This document shows positions 8,013-17,939 of a DNA stretch of 35,808 bases, one piece after another. The position numbers were made by a program, and so were the translations under genes. The notes under the pieces are model-generated. The model saw only the letters and a program-made list of their open reading frames with translations, did not search any database and was not told the origin of the DNA. The number at the start of each line of letters is the position of its first letter. The stretch's first letter is position 1. The DNA comes from Alphaproteobacteria bacterium (GTDB lineage: Bacteria > Pseudomonadota > Alphaproteobacteria > SHVP01), in the NCBI GenBank assembly GCA_016869765.1, contig VGES01000037.1, positions 1 to 35,808 on the forward strand. The letters run 5' to 3'.

Positions 8013-10094
8013 TTAGGCCAACGCCGCCAGCATCAAAAGCGCCACGATGTTGGTGATCTTGATCATCGGATTCACCGCCGGGCCAGCCGTGTCCTTGTAC
8101 GGGTCGCCGACCGTGTCGCCGGTCACCGCCGCCTTGTGGGCCTCCGACCCCTTGCCACCGTGGTTGCCGTCTTCGATGTACTTCTTGGCGTTGTCCCAAG
8201 CCCCACCGCCCGCCGTCATCGAGATGGCGACGAAGATGCCGGTGACGATGACGCCGAGCAGCATCGCGCCCACCGCCGCGAACGCCGCCCCCTGCCCACC
8301 GATCAGCCGCACCACGAAGTAAACGACGATCGGCGCCAGCACCGGCAGCAACGAGGGGATGATCATCTCCTTGATCGCGGCGCGGGTCAGCATGTCGACG
8401 GCCCGGCCGTAATCCGGTTTCGCCGTCCCTTCCATGATGCCCTTGATCTCCTTGAACTGCCGACGAACCTCGACGACGACCGAACCCGCCGCCCGACCGA
8501 CCGCGGTCATGCCCATGGCGCCGAACAGGTAGGGCAGCAATCCGCCCAGGAACAGGCCGATCACGACGTACGGATTGGACAGCGCGAAGTCGACCTTCAC
8601 GTTGGGGAAGAAGTGGGCGACGTCCTCGGTGTAGGCGCCGAACAGCACGAGGGCCGCCAAACCGGCCGAACCGATGGCGTACCCCTTGGTCACCGCCTTG
8701 GTGGTGTTGCCGACCGCATCGAGCGCATCGGTCGTGTCGCGGACCGACTCTTCGAGGTTGGCCATCTCGGCGATACCCCCCGCGTTGTCGGTGACCGGGC
8801 CGTAGGCGTCGAGCGCGACCACGACGCCGGCCAGCGCCAGCATGGTCGTGGCCGCGATGGCGATGCCGTAAAGACCGGCGAGCTCGTACGTCACGACGAT
8901 CCCGGCGACGATGATGATCGCGGGTATGGCGGTCGCCTCCATGGAAACCGCGAGACCCTGGATGATGTTGGTCCCGTGGCCCGTGGTCGAGGACTGCGCG
9001 ACGCTCCGCACCGGTCGGTAGTTGGTGCCGGTGTAGTACTCGGTGATCCACACGATCAACCCGGTGACGACCAAACCGACCAGACCGCAATAGAACAGCG
9101 ACGTCGCGGTGAACGACAGGCTGCCCGTCTTGAGCACGGTCGAGGCCCCCAGGACCCAGTCGGTCACGAACCACAAGAGGACCGCCGAGATCACCGCCGC
9201 CGCGATGAGCCCGCGATAGAGCGCGCCCATGATGTTCTTCGAGGCGCCGAGGCGCACGAAGAACGTCGAGACGATCGAGGCCAACAGGCAGGCGCCACCG
9301 ATCGCGAGCGGATAGACCATGAGGCTGGCGCTGATCGACGAGGCGCCGAACAGGATCGAGCCCAGGACCATCGTGGCCACGGCCGTCACCGCGTAGGTCT
9401 CGAACAGATCGGCCGCCATGCCGGCACAATCACCGACGTTGTCGCCGACGTTGTCGGCGATGACCGCCGGGTTGCGCGGATCATCTTCGGGAATGCCGGC
9501 TTCGACCTTGCCAACCAGGTCGGCACCGACGTCGGCCCCTTTGGTGAAGATGCCGCCGCCGAGGCGCGCGAAGATCGAGATCAGCGAGCCCCCGAAGCCC
9601 AGTGCGACCAGCGGATCGACGAGCCCGCGACCCTTGGCCCCGAACTCGAGGAGAAAGGCGTAATAGACAGCGACGGCGAGGAGCGCCAGACCCGCGACCA
9701 ACATACCGGTTACGGCACCCGCCCGGAACGACACGGCGAGGCCCTCTTCGAGGCCCTTGCGCGCCGCTTCCGCCGTCCGAACGTTCGAGCGTACCGAGAC
9801 GTTCATGCCGATGTAGCCCGCCGCGGCCGACAGCACGGCACCGATGGCGAAACCGACCGCCTCTTTCCAGCCGAGCAGGATCAGCAACAACACGAAAATG
9901 ACGACGCCGACGATCCCGATCGTCCGATACTGGCGGTTCAAGTAGGCACTTGCGCCCTCCTGAATCGCCCGCGCAATCTCCTGCATGCGCTCGTTGCCCG
10001 CGCTACGCGACAGCACTGAGCGGCTGGCCCACAGGCCATACAGCAGGGCGATCACGCCCGAGATGATCGAAAACCACAGCCAATTGCTGGACAT
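8013..10094 (-). CDS. hppA: K+-independent, proton-translocating pyrophosphatase
   Basis: This integral membrane enzyme couples pyrophosphate hydrolysis to proton pumping. It has 693 residues with about 16 membrane segments. The catalytic motifs are present: [30 protein letters not shown], the mid-protein [14 protein letters not shown] and the C-terminal [19 protein letters not shown]. In the motif that decides potassium need, it has [10 protein letters not shown], with lysine and then threonine three residues on. That marks the K+-independent class, as in Rhodospirillum rubrum; K+-dependent forms have alanine and glycine there. The ATG at 10094 gives the standard N-terminus. It follows the MFS gene by 128 bases and may have its own promoter. 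Confidence 0.97.
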   Translation of the reverse strand: MSSNWLWFSIISGVIALLYGLWASRSVLSRSAGNERMQEIARAIQEGASAYLNRQYRTIGIVGVVIFVLLLILLGWKEAVGFAIGAVLSAAAGYIGMNVSVRSNVRTAEAARKGLEEGLAVSFRAGAVTGMLVAGLALLAVAVYYAFLLEFGAKGRGLVDPLVALGFGGSLISIFARLGGGIFTKGADVGADLVGKVEAGIPEDDPRNPAVIADNVGDNVGDCAGMAADLFETYAVTAVATMVLGSILFGASSISASLMVYPLAIGGACLLASIVSTFFVRLGASKNIMGALYRGLIAAAVISAVLLWFVTDWVLGASTVLKTGSLSFTATSLFYCGLVGLVVTGLIVWITEYYTGTNYRPVRSVAQSSTTGHGTNIIQGLAVSMEATAIPAIIIVAGIVVTYELAGLYGIAIAATTMLALAGVVVALDAYGPVTDNAGGIAEMANLEESVRDTTDALDAVGNTTKAVTKGYAIGSAGLAALVLFGAYTEDVAHFFPNVKVDFALSNPYVVIGLFLGGLLPYLFGAMGMTAVGRAAGSVVVEVRRQFKEIKGIMEGTAKPDYGRAVDMLTRAAIKEMIIPSLLPVLAPIVVYFVVRLIGGQGAAFAAVGAMLLGVIVTGIFVAISMTAGGGAWDNAKKYIEDGNHGGKGSEAHKAAVTGDTVGDPYKDTAGPAVNPMIKITNIVALLMLAALA

Positions 10095-10222
10095 TGGAAA
10101 ACGGCCCCTTCTGGCGTCGCTAGGTGTTGGGAATCGCCGCACCCCAGAGCCGCAGCGGAATCCCGGCAAAAAAGTCGGCGGAACATGCCAAAAACGGCTG
10201 GTCGGCGCAACCGGCTCGCCAA

Positions 10223-11425
10223 TCAGGCCGGCGACGGCGCGGCGCGGCGGCGCCAGGCGAGCCACACCACGGCCAGAGTCACGACCACGAGGAACGGGAT
10301 GGCCCCGAGGCTGACCGCCTGCCAACTGAGGAACTGGAGCAGCGCCCCGGACGACAGCGACGAAAGTGCGACCAGACCGAACACGGCAAAGTCGTGGAAG
10401 GCCTGGGCCTTGGGGCGCTCTGACACGCGGTAGGACTCGGTGAGGAGGGTCGAGCCACCCACGAACATGAAGTTCCAGCCGAGCCCGAGCAGGAACATGG
10501 CCATCCAGAAATGCAGCACGTTGGTGTCGGTCGCCGCGAAACCGACCGAACCCACCATGAACACGATGCCCGCCAGGATGACGTTGACGACGCCGAAACG
10601 GGCGATGATCGCGCCAGTGAAGAACGAGGGGAAGAACATCGCGAAGGCGTGCCACTGGATGACCGTCTTGGTGTCGTCGAGCGCGTGGTGGAACTGCTCG
10701 ACCATCGCGATCGGAGTGGCCGTCATCAGGAGGGACATCAGCGAGAACCCGATCATGCTCGACAGACAGGCGACGATGAACGTCGGTTGCCGCGCGATTT
10801 CGCCGAGCGGCCGCGGCGTCTCGCGCAACTCCGCCGCGGTCGGCCGCGGCAGATCGAGGGTACGAATGAGCGCGAGCGAGACGAACTGCACGCCGATCAG
10901 GGCGAAGAAGGTGCCGAGGAAACGCGTCTCGGGGATCATGTCGACGGTGCGAACGACGATCTCGGGACCGACGAAGGCGGCGACCACTCCGCCGGCCAGC
11001 ACATAGGAAATTGCCTTCGGCTTGAAATCTCCTTTTGCCACGTCCGCGGCGGCCAGCCGGTAGTGCTGGGCAAAGCCGTTGGCCGACCCCAGGCAGAAGG
11101 TAGCGACGCAAAACGCGGCGAACCCCGGCATGCCGCCGATCGAGACGCCGAGCGCGGCGATCGCGGCCCCGAGAAAGGCGATGCCGTTGCCGATGGTGAA
11201 CCCGTTGCGCCGCCCGAAGCGGCCCATCAGCAGCGATGCGGGGATCGTCGCCATCGCGGTGCCGACGACCATCGTCGAGATTGGCATCGTCGCGAGAGTC
11301 GGATTCTCCCCCAGCATCTGATAGCCGACCAGGCCCGCGGTCAGCATCAGCATCGCCTGTCCCGTGTTGAACACGGCCTGACACAGGGACAAGAGCGTCA
11401 CCGTCCGCTTGACCGGATCCATCAA
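10223..11425 (-). CDS. Major facilitator superfamily transporter
   Basis: The 400-residue protein has about 12 predicted membrane helices. MFS signatures include [16 protein letters not shown] in the first cytoplasmic loop and the matching loop [17 protein letters not shown] in the second half. A long charged loop (about residues 175-215) separates the halves. The end, [12 protein letters not shown], is cytoplasmic. Substrate cannot be told from sequence. It lies 18 bases behind the FliL-like gene and so may be the distal part of the thiL transcript. Confidence 0.88.
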   Translation of the reverse strand: MMDPVKRTVTLLSLCQAVFNTGQAMLMLTAGLVGYQMLGENPTLATMPISTMVVGTAMATIPASLLMGRFGRRNGFTIGNGIAFLGAAIAALGVSIGGMPGFAAFCVATFCLGSANGFAQHYRLAAADVAKGDFKPKAISYVLAGGVVAAFVGPEIVVRTVDMIPETRFLGTFFALIGVQFVSLALIRTLDLPRPTAAELRETPRPLGEIARQPTFIVACLSSMIGFSLMSLLMTATPIAMVEQFHHALDDTKTVIQWHAFAMFFPSFFTGAIIARFGVVNVILAGIVFMVGSVGFAATDTNVLHFWMAMFLLGLGWNFMFVGGSTLLTESYRVSERPKAQAFHDFAVFGLVALSSLSSGALLQFLSWQAVSLGAIPFLVVVTLAVVWLAWRRRAAPSPA

Positions 11426-11443
11426 CGCTCGCTTTCCGGCACG

Positions 11444-11953
11444 CTAGTGGCCGCTTGACTTCGAGGGGGTCGGCCGGGCCGGCGGCGGGGCTCCCGGGGC
11501 GCTCGCCTGGGCCTCGCCAACGTTCACACCACGGTAGGTGTCCGCGCCGAGGATGCGCCGCCCGATGGCGCCGAAACGCGCCTCGACGTCCTTCATGTCG
11601 AGGTCGAACCCGTCGGCCGTGATCGCCAGGTGCCGCCCGTGAACCTCACGGATGATCGCGTCACGAAGTTGCGGTTTGAAATCATCGAGGGCCGCCTTCT
11701 GCCCGGGCCTGGCGAGTGCATCGTACTTGACGACCAGCGTGACGTATCGCCGGACACGGCCCTCGCGAACCAGCGGGACGGCGACAGCCGCAAGGTCGAC
11801 CACGGTCTGTTCCGAGGGTGGCGGAGGCGGTGGCGGCTCGGCCTTGACGGCCTTGGTCTCGCTCTTGTCGCCGCCGAGCATCACCGAGAGTCCAGCCCCC
11901 ACGGCTCCGAGCAGCAGGAGGAACCCAAGCCCGAGGAATACGAGTTTCTTCAC
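11444..11953 (-). CDS. FliL-like single-pass membrane protein
   Basis: The 169-residue protein has an N-terminal membrane anchor ([20 protein letters not shown]), a proline-rich linker ([11 protein letters not shown]) and a periplasmic domain with [20 protein letters not shown] and [14 protein letters not shown]. This layout matches FliL, which supports the flagellar stator, but no flagellar genes are nearby. Members between thiL and hppA in Rhodospirillales-type genomes may have another role. The C-terminus is low-complexity ([13 protein letters not shown]). The FliL likeness is moderate and the function is open. Confidence 0.6.
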   Translation of the reverse strand: MKKLVFLGLGFLLLLGAVGAGLSVMLGGDKSETKAVKAEPPPPPPPSEQTVVDLAAVAVPLVREGRVRRYVTLVVKYDALARPGQKAALDDFKPQLRDAIIREVHGRHLAITADGFDLDMKDVEARFGAIGRRILGADTYRGVNVGEAQASAPGAPPPARPTPSKSSGH

Positions 11954-12000
11954 CCCTTTCTGTTAACGCAGGTGAAGCCCGGCAGCAACCGCCGCCGCTC

Positions 12001-12975
12001 TCAGAAGTGCGTGTGGCCGCGCCGGGTGATCGCAATCTCCCGGCCGTCGGGACCGCGAACCACGACACCGGAGCCGGTGTTGGTCTCGCCAATTCGCGTG
12101 ATCGGCACCCCGACCTCCGCGGCGATTCGCTGCAACCAGGATTCGAGCGCGATCGGCGCGGTAAACAGGAGTTCATAATCGTCACCGCCGGTTATCGCCC
12201 CGACGAGCTGGTCGTGATCGCCCGCAATCATCCGCTGCGCGGCTGGCGACAGCGGCACATCGGCCAACCGGATTTCGGCCCCGATGCGCGACTCCTCGGT
12301 GATGTGCGTGAGGTCCGCTACCAGCCCGTCCGAGACATCGATGGCCGACCGGGCGACGCCGACGAGACGCGGGCCGAGCGTGACCCGTGGCTCGGGCACG
12401 CGATAACGACTGAGCAAGGCTCGGCCGATCTCCGCCGGGGGCGAAAACTCGCCCCGGGCGACGGCGAGCCCCAAGGCGGCGTCGCCGATCGACCCGCTGA
12501 CGAAGATCCCTTCGCCCGCCTGAGCGCCCGATCGACGCAGCGCCATACCGCGCCGCACCTGTCCCAAGGCAACGATGTTGAGCGACAGCGGGCCCGGGGT
12601 CGAGACCGTGTCGCCACCGACCAGCGTCACGCCGTAACGCTGCTGGTCATCGTGGAGCCCGGCGGCGAAGGCCTCGAGCCACGCGTCGCTCAGCGACGCG
12701 GGCGCCGCGAGCGTCAGAAGGTAATAGAGCGGCTTTGCCCCCATCGCGGCGACGTCCGACAGGTTCACGCGCAGCGCCTTACGCGCCACGTCGCCGGGTG
12801 GGTCTTCGGGAAGAAAGTGGATGCCCTCGACCACCATGTCGGTGGTTGCGACCAGGTCGTGACCGGGATCGGGCGCCACCAGCGCTGCGTCATCAGTCAG
12901 TCCCAGACCGTGTGCCTGGTCGGAGAGCGGCTTGAACAGGTCGTGGATCAGCTCGAATTCACCGCGACGAGGCAC
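12001..12975 (-). CDS. thiL: Thiamine-monophosphate kinase
   Basis: ThiL phosphorylates thiamine monophosphate to the active diphosphate, using ATP. The 324-residue product belongs to the AIRS/PurM superfamily: LTDDAALVAPDPGHDLVATTD with the metal-binding Asp pair, NLSDVAAMGAKP, LVGGDTVSTPGPL, AIDVSDGLVADL and ITGGDDYELLFT. I chose the GTG at 12975 because GGAGG lies about 7 bases upstream and the alternative start is inside nusB. The stop of nusB is 16 bases away. nusB followed by thiL is a widespread pair. Confidence 0.95.
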   Translation of the reverse strand: MPRRGEFELIHDLFKPLSDQAHGLGLTDDAALVAPDPGHDLVATTDMVVEGIHFLPEDPPGDVARKALRVNLSDVAAMGAKPLYYLLTLAAPASLSDAWLEAFAAGLHDDQQRYGVTLVGGDTVSTPGPLSLNIVALGQVRRGMALRRSGAQAGEGIFVSGSIGDAALGLAVARGEFSPPAEIGRALLSRYRVPEPRVTLGPRLVGVARSAIDVSDGLVADLTHITEESRIGAEIRLADVPLSPAAQRMIAGDHDQLVGAITGGDDYELLFTAPIALESWLQRIAAEVGVPITRIGETNTGSGVVVRGPDGREIAITRRGHTHF

Positions 12976-12991
12976 TGCGACCTCCGGGAGT

Positions 12992-13474
12992 TCAGCCCGC
13001 GGCTCGGGCCGCGAGTTCGGCCGGGCGGATTTCGCGGGCCAACCGATCGAGGACGCCGTTGACCAGGCCCACCTGCGCGGCATCGAAGAACGACTTGGCG
13101 ATCTCGACGTACTCGTCGATCACGACGGCGGCCGGGACATCGACGCGCGCCGTCAACTCGTAGGCCCCGGCGCGGAGGATCGCCGCCAACACCGCCTCGA
13201 CGCGCGCCAGCGAACGTCCTTTGGACAGGGCCTGGTTGACCTGGGAATCGATATCGGCGGCGCGCGCCACCACGCCCAGCACGATGTCCTCGAAGAACGC
13301 GCGATCGGCATCGCCGAGCGGAACGCCCTCGAAGTCGCCCGACAGCCGGTGCGCACGAAACTCCTCGACCGCGAGTGGGGCCGGGGTGCCGTTGAGGGCG
13401 ATCTGATAGAGCGCCTGGACGGCCGCCAGCCGTGCCACCGTCCGCGCGTGACGGTCCGGCACTTCGCCGGTCAT
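12992..13474 (-). CDS. nusB: Transcription antitermination factor NusB
   Basis: NusB binds boxA RNA with NusE (S10) in rRNA antitermination. From the ATG at 13474 the protein has 160 residues, all-helical, with the family blocks RLAAVQALYQIAL, DRAFFEDIVLGVV, RVEAVLAAILRAGAYEL, VPAAVVIDEYVEIAKSF and FVNGVLD-like VGLVNGVLDRLAREIRP. The ATG overlaps the ribH stop by four bases. ribH-nusB coupling is common in bacteria. Confidence 0.95.
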   Translation of the reverse strand: MTGEVPDRHARTVARLAAVQALYQIALNGTPAPLAVEEFRAHRLSGDFEGVPLGDADRAFFEDIVLGVVARAADIDSQVNQALSKGRSLARVEAVLAAILRAGAYELTARVDVPAAVVIDEYVEIAKSFFDAAQVGLVNGVLDRLAREIRPAELAARAAG

Positions 13475-13929
13475 GGCAACCGAAACGAGCGCCGCACGGC
13501 GATCATCGTGAGCGCCGCCTCGGCCGCGGCGGCGCCCTTGTTGCCGCGATCCGGACGCGCTCGCTCTGACGCCTGCGCCTCGTTCTCGCACGTCAGAATA
13601 CCCATGCCGACGGCGATGCCGTGACGCAGCACCAATTCCTGGAGGCCGCGGATGCTCTCCTGGCAGACGTGATCGTAATGCGAGGTCTCGCCGCGGATGA
13701 CACAGCCCAGCGCGACAAAACCGTCGAAGCGCTCTTCGGTCGCACCGCGCTCCATCGCCTCGACAGCCATGCGGACAACGCCGGGGATTTCGAGCGATCC
13801 CGGCACCTCGATACGACGATAGGTCCCCTTGTGCGCCTCGATCGCCTTGATCGCGCCCGCCGCCAGGAAATCGGAGAGATGCGTGTAGAACCGCGCCTCG
13901 ATGATCAGGAGATGTGGACCCGCGCTCAC
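13471..13929 (-). CDS. ribH: 6,7-dimethyl-8-ribityllumazine synthase
   Basis: RibH condenses 5-amino-6-ribitylaminouracil with 3,4-dihydroxy-2-butanone 4-phosphate. The 152-residue protein shows LLIIEARFYTHLSDFLAAGA, VPGSLEIPGVVRMAVE, GFVALGCVIRGETSHYDHVC with the catalytic His, and GNKGAAAAEAALTMI. The GTG start at 13929 overlaps the stop of the ribB gene (GTGA). A longer open frame exists upstream, but it runs antisense-like through ribB in another frame and has no homology. Confidence 0.95.
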   Translation of the reverse strand: MSAGPHLLIIEARFYTHLSDFLAAGAIKAIEAHKGTYRRIEVPGSLEIPGVVRMAVEAMERGATEERFDGFVALGCVIRGETSHYDHVCQESIRGLQELVLRHGIAVGMGILTCENEAQASERARPDRGNKGAAAAEAALTMIAVRRSFRLP

Positions 13930-15077
13930 GGCTTGGCCTCGGTCGGCCGCGGCAGCACGGGCAGCCGATCGACGACGGAGAGCCCATAGCCTTCGAGGCC
14001 GATGATCGGTCGCGGCGCGTTCGTCAGCAGGACCATGCGACGGACACCGAGATCGAGCAGGATCTGGGCGCCGATCCCGTAGTCGCGCAGCGGACGCGGC
14101 GCGTCGTTGTCGCCGAGTTCGAAACGAATGCGATCGGTGATGCTGAGCGGGTTGGTCTCGCGCACCAGGACGACGATCCCGCGGCCTTCCTCGCCGATCC
14201 GGCGCATCGCGGCCTGTAGGACGCCCCCCTGGCCGCGTCGTTCGCCCAGTACGTCCTGCACGACGTTGAGGGCATGCACGCGAACGAGGACGGGGTCGTC
14301 CCCCGAGACATCGCCCTTCACCAAGGCGATGTGTTCGGAGTAGTTCACCGTGTCGACGTAGACGACGGTCCGCCATTGACCGCCGTGAACCGAGTCGAGC
14401 GTGCGCTCCATGGCGCGCGTCACGAGCGTGTCGTGACGACGGCGGTAGGCGATGAGATCGGCGATGCGCGCGATCTTGAGCCCGTGCAATTGCGCGAACT
14501 TCACGAGATCGGGCATGCGCGCCATCGTGCCGTCGTCGTTCATGATCTCGCAGATCACGCCTGCCGGATGGAGTCCGGCGAGCCGCGCGATGTCGACGGC
14601 GGCTTCGGTATGGCCGGTGCGGACGAGCACGCCGCCCCGACGCGCCATCAACGGAAACACGTGGCCGGGCGAAACGATGTCACCGCGACCCTTGCTGGGA
14701 TCAATCGCCACCTGGATGGTGTGCGCGCGATCCGCGGCCGAAATTCCGGTCGTGATTCCGTCGCGCGCCTCGATCGACACGGTGAACGCGGTTTCGTGAC
14801 GCGACTCGTTGCGCCGCGTCATCAACTCCAGGCCCAGTTCGCGGCAGCGTTCCTCGGGCATCGCCAGACAGATGAGCCCGCGGCCATTCTTGGCCATGAA
14901 GTTGACGACCTCCGGCGTCGCCCGTTCGGCCGGCACGATCAGGTCGCCTTCGTTCTCACGGTCCTCGTCGTCGACCAGGATGAACATGCGGCCGCGACGC
15001 GCATCCTCGACGATCTCCTCGATCGAGGACAGATAACCTTCGAAGTCCGGATAGGCGGTCGTTAGTGGGGTACTCAT
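13926..15077 (-). CDS. ribB: DHBP synthase with degenerate RibA-like domain (RibBX type)
   Basis: Residues 1 to about 205 are 3,4-dihydroxy-2-butanone 4-phosphate synthase, which makes the four-carbon precursor of riboflavin. Visible are [53 protein letters not shown] and a C-terminal helix. Residues about 210-383 resemble GTP cyclohydrolase II ([32 protein letters not shown]), but the zinc-binding triple cysteine is absent: the matching stretch reads [18 protein letters not shown]. So the second domain is probably not a working GTP cyclohydrolase II, and a separate ribA should exist elsewhere. This matches the RibBX variant described in Proteobacteria. It overlaps ribE and ribH by four bases each. 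Confidence 0.93.
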   Translation of the reverse strand: MSTPLTTAYPDFEGYLSSIEEIVEDARRGRMFILVDDEDRENEGDLIVPAERATPEVVNFMAKNGRGLICLAMPEERCRELGLELMTRRNESRHETAFTVSIEARDGITTGISAADRAHTIQVAIDPSKGRGDIVSPGHVFPLMARRGGVLVRTGHTEAAVDIARLAGLHPAGVICEIMNDDGTMARMPDLVKFAQLHGLKIARIADLIAYRRRHDTLVTRAMERTLDSVHGGQWRTVVYVDTVNYSEHIALVKGDVSGDDPVLVRVHALNVVQDVLGERRGQGGVLQAAMRRIGEEGRGIVVLVRETNPLSITDRIRFELGDNDAPRPLRDYGIGAQILLDLGVRRMVLLTNAPRPIIGLEGYGLSVVDRLPVLPRPTEAKP

Positions 15078-15661
15078 GCCATTTGTCGCAGACGATCGAC
15101 GTAGCGCGCCAGCACGTCGACCTCGATGTTGACCCGGGCGCCGGGTTGCAGGTCCCCAAACGTCGTCACCTGAAGCGTATGCGGAATGATGTTGACGCCG
15201 AAGTTCACGCCGTCGACCTCGTTGACGGTCAACGACGTGCCGTCGATCGCGACGGCTCCTTTTGGCGCGATGTAGCGAGCGAGCGAGGCGGGCGCGGCAA
15301 AGGTCATGCGCACCGATCCGGCCTCGGGCCGCCGTGACACGAGCGTCGCGACGCCGTCGACATGTCCCGACACGAGGTGGCCGCCGAGTTCATCGCCCAC
15401 GCGCAGCGAGCGCTCGAGGTTGATGCGCTGGCGCGGACGCCAATCGCCCAGCGTCGTCTTCGACAAGGTCTCGGTCGACACGTTGACGGCGAACCAACCC
15501 GGCCCCTTTTCCACCACGGTGAGACACGGCCCGGAACAGGCGATCGATGCACCGAGGGGAATGGTCGCGGTGTCGAACCGCGTTTCGATCGCGATCCGTA
15601 CATCGGACGGCCGATCGACCGAACGCACGGTCCCGACATCGGTGATGATCCCGGTGAACAT
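15074..15661 (-). CDS. ribE: Riboflavin synthase, alpha chain
   Basis: This enzyme dismutates two lumazine molecules into riboflavin. The 195-residue protein has two similar barrels: MFTGIITDVGTVRSVDRP with SIACSGPCLTVVE in the first, and SGHVDGVATLVSR with VAIDGTSLTVNEVDG in the second. The N-terminal MFTGII is diagnostic. The start lies 11 bases after the ribD stop and its own stop overlaps the ribB ATG. E. coli calls this gene ribC. Confidence 0.95.
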   Translation of the reverse strand: MFTGIITDVGTVRSVDRPSDVRIAIETRFDTATIPLGASIACSGPCLTVVEKGPGWFAVNVSTETLSKTTLGDWRPRQRINLERSLRVGDELGGHLVSGHVDGVATLVSRRPEAGSVRMTFAAPASLARYIAPKGAVAIDGTSLTVNEVDGVNFGVNIIPHTLQVTTFGDLQPGARVNIEVDVLARYVDRLRQMA

Positions 15662-15672
15662 GGCCTCATGTC

Positions 15673-16800
15673 TTAGTTCTGAACGCGGAAAGTTTCCACC
15701 ACATCCTGACCCAAGCCAAGGCGGCCGCGGCGTTCGAGACGTCGCGCCTGCGTCAGGCTGTCGACGGCCAACGAATCGGCCAAGGCCTTTCCATCGCCGC
15801 CCAGCAATATGGGCGCGCGATAGACCACGAGGTCATCGACCTGCCCGTCGTTGAGGAACGCCGCCGCGAGCGCGCCTCCCGCTTCGACCAGCACCCGGGT
15901 GATCCCCTCTTCGGCCAACCGGCCGAGGGCGTGCTCGATGCGAACGCCATGACCGCTGCCATCCAATCCGATCACGAACAGCCGCGCTCCGGTGGCGAGC
16001 GCGGCGCGATGGGCCGCGTCATCGGCTGGCTTGCCGGTGAAGACCCACAGTGGCACCTCGCGGACCGTGCGATAGAGCTTGGCGGTCAGCGGCGTCCGCA
16101 AATGGGCATCGAACAGGACGCGCACCGGCGAACGGCCCTCGAGCCCGGCGAGCCGACACGTGAGCATTGGGTCGTCGGCGATCGCCGTGCCCGATGCGAC
16201 GAGGATCGCATCGTGGGTGGCGCGCAGCAGGTGCGCATGGGCGCGGGCGCTGTCGCCGGTGATCCATTGACTCTCGCCGGTCCGCGTCGCGATACGTCCG
16301 TCGAGCGAGACGGCCGTCTTGAGCGTCACCCAGGGCCGGCCGCGCGTGACCCGTTTGATGAAGCCGGCGTTGACCTCGGTGGCCTCCGCCAGGGCGATGC
16401 CCGACTCGACCGTGATCCCCGCCGCCCGCAACTGCGCGGCCCCACGACCGCGCACGCGCGGGTCGGGGTCCTCGATCGCGTAGACGACGCGCGCGATGCC
16501 GGCAGCGATCAACGCCTCCGTGCATGGCGGCGTCGCGCCATGGTGCGCGCAGGGTTCGAAGGTCACGTAGGCCGTGGCGCCGCGCGCGGCGGCGCCGGCC
16601 TGGGCCAGGGCGACAGTCTCGCCGTGCGGTCGCCCGCCACGCTGCGTGCGACCGCGACCGAGGATTCGCCCGTCGCGGACGATGAGGCAGCCGACCGTCG
16701 GGTTCGGCCACGTTTCGCCCTGGCCGCGCTGCGCCAAGGCGAGCGCGGCCCGCATTAACGTTTCGTCAGTCGCTCTTGGTGCCGCCGTCTTCGCTGCCAC
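15673..16800 (-). CDS. ribD: Bifunctional riboflavin deaminase/reductase
   Basis: RibD deaminates and then reduces the pyrimidine made from GTP. In the 375-residue protein, residues about 10-150 are the zinc deaminase (HGETVAL, then [11 protein letters not shown] as the zinc-ligand loop). Residues about 155-375 are the NADPH reductase ([62 protein letters not shown]). I use GTG at 16800, which has GGAGG five bases upstream. It starts inside the end of nrdR, overlapping by 35 bases. A longer frame upstream is antisense to nothing known and lacks similarity. Confidence 0.95.
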   Translation of the reverse strand: MAAKTAAPRATDETLMRAALALAQRGQGETWPNPTVGCLIVRDGRILGRGRTQRGGRPHGETVALAQAGAAARGATAYVTFEPCAHHGATPPCTEALIAAGIARVVYAIEDPDPRVRGRGAAQLRAAGITVESGIALAEATEVNAGFIKRVTRGRPWVTLKTAVSLDGRIATRTGESQWITGDSARAHAHLLRATHDAILVASGTAIADDPMLTCRLAGLEGRSPVRVLFDAHLRTPLTAKLYRTVREVPLWVFTGKPADDAAHRAALATGARLFVIGLDGSGHGVRIEHALGRLAEEGITRVLVEAGGALAAAFLNDGQVDDLVVYRAPILLGGDGKALADSLAVDSLTQARRLERRGRLGLGQDVVETFRVQN

Positions 16801-17242
16801 CCATGCCTCCGACGAAGGTCTCGAAATCTCGGGCCTCGCGGAAGTTGCGGTACACGGAGGCGAAGCGGACGTAGGCAACCTGATCGAGGTTGGCGAGCGC
16901 TTCCATCACCAACCCGCCGATGGTGTCGCTCGGGATCTCGGACTCGCCCAGACTTTCCAGTCGCCGCACGATGCCGTTGATCATGCGGTCGATGCGTTCA
17001 GGATCGACCGGTCGCTTGCGCGTGGCGATGTGGATCGAGCGCGCCAGTTTGTCGCGATCGAACGGCACGCGTTGCTGGTTCTTCTTGACCACCGTCAGTT
17101 CGCGCAACTGGACCCGCTCGAACGTCGTGAAACGCGAGCCGCACTGCGGACAGTAGCGCCGCCGCCGGATCGCCGAGTTGTCCTCGGCCGGGCGGGAGTC
17201 TTTCACCTGGGTGTCGTCGTTTCCACAGAACGGGCAGCGCAT
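16766..17242 (-). CDS. nrdR: Transcriptional repressor NrdR
   Basis: NrdR represses ribonucleotide reductase genes in response to dATP/ATP. The 158-residue protein has the zinc ribbon (MRCPFCG, Cys3/Cys6, and YCPQCG, Cys31/Cys34) and an ATP-cone from about residue 48 ([22 protein letters not shown]). The C-terminal [13 protein letters not shown] is the family hallmark. It lies between rpiB and ribD. In many relatives glyA is found between rpiB and nrdR; it is absent here. Confidence 0.97.
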   Translation of the reverse strand: MRCPFCGNDDTQVKDSRPAEDNSAIRRRRYCPQCGSRFTTFERVQLRELTVVKKNQQRVPFDRDKLARSIHIATRKRPVDPERIDRMINGIVRRLESLGESEIPSDTIGGLVMEALANLDQVAYVRFASVYRNFREARDFETFVGGMGGSEDGGTKSD

Positions 17243-17274
17243 CGATCAGTCCAATCGGCCGGAGGGTTCGAGGG

Positions 17275-17709
17275 TCAGGCTAGTTTCGCCACACGCGGCC
17301 CATGCCGGCCGCCTTCGAAATCGGTGGTCAGGAACGTTCGCACGCAATCACGCGCCACCTCGGGTCCGATGATGCGGGCCCCGAGGGCAAGCACGTTGGC
17401 GTCGTTGTGCTGGCGCGCCAGGCGCGCCGTCGAACTGTCGTGGCAGACAGCGGCACGCACCCCGGCATGACGGTTGGCCGCCATGCTGATTCCGATTCCC
17501 GTGCCACAAATGATGACCGCGCGTTGCGCGCGCCCACTGGCCACAGCGGACGCCGCGGCGCGACCGAAATCGGGATAGTCGACCGAGGCACCATCGTTGG
17601 TACCGAGATCGAGCGGCACGAAACCGAGCCCACGAATCTCATCGAGGACGAGCGCCTTCAAGGGTAGGCCCGCATGGTCATTGGCGACGGCGACGGTCAC
17701 GGTTGGCAT
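17275..17709 (-). CDS. rpiB: Ribose 5-phosphate isomerase B
   Basis: RpiB interconverts ribose 5-phosphate and ribulose 5-phosphate. From the ATG at 17709 the protein has 144 residues with VAVANDHAGLPLKALV at the start, VDYPDFGRAAASAV, the active-site ICGTGIGISMAANR with the catalytic cysteine, VCHDSSTARLARQHNDANVLALGAR, and a normal C-terminus. I prefer 17709 because homologues begin two or three residues before the first strand; the frame is open to 17751 without added similarity. No strong ribosome site is visible at either. Confidence 0.94.
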   Translation of the reverse strand: MPTVTVAVANDHAGLPLKALVLDEIRGLGFVPLDLGTNDGASVDYPDFGRAAASAVASGRAQRAVIICGTGIGISMAANRHAGVRAAVCHDSSTARLARQHNDANVLALGARIIGPEVARDCVRTFLTTDFEGGRHGPRVAKLA

Positions 17710-17902
17710 CGATGGAAAAGACGCGTTCGGACAAGGGGCTATCAGTACCATATGTGGCGGAACGCTGCCAACGCACCACTACGTGGCGGCACTATTTGGC
17801 TTTCCCGCCAATTGCTTAGCCATTAGTTGTGACGATCGACGCCAGCCCGGTTCGATTGCGGGGCGCCGAACCACCAAGATATGCTGCGCCCAACACAACA
17901 TC

Positions 17903-17921
17903 TGGCCCCGGTTCGGGGCCA
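17903..17921 (+). promoter_or_regulatory. Hairpin in the leader of the binding-protein gene
   Basis: TGGCCCCG, three bases (GTT), then CGGGGCCA form a perfect 8-base stem. It ends 18 bases before the ATG at 17940 and 5 bases before the ribosome site GGGAGGG (17927-17933). It could stabilise the mRNA 5' end or slow ribosome access. The structure is certain; the role is inferred. Confidence 0.5.
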
Positions 17922-17939
17922 ATATCGGGAGGGACATCC

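Noticed and set aside
8136-10019. Plus-strand open frame of 627 codons opposite hppA
   Set aside because: It is exactly antisense to a highly conserved gene, its composition is dominated by Arg, Asp, Gly and His, and it has no recognisable fold. Long antisense frames are normal in GC-rich DNA.
10095-11384. Upstream extension of the hppA frame by 430 codons
   Set aside because: The extension runs out of frame through the MFS gene; the ATG at 10094 gives the standard HppA N-terminus.
10511-11458. Plus-strand open frame of 315 codons opposite the MFS gene
   Set aside because: It is a shadow of the transporter, rich in His, Arg and Asp, with no ribosome site or similarity.
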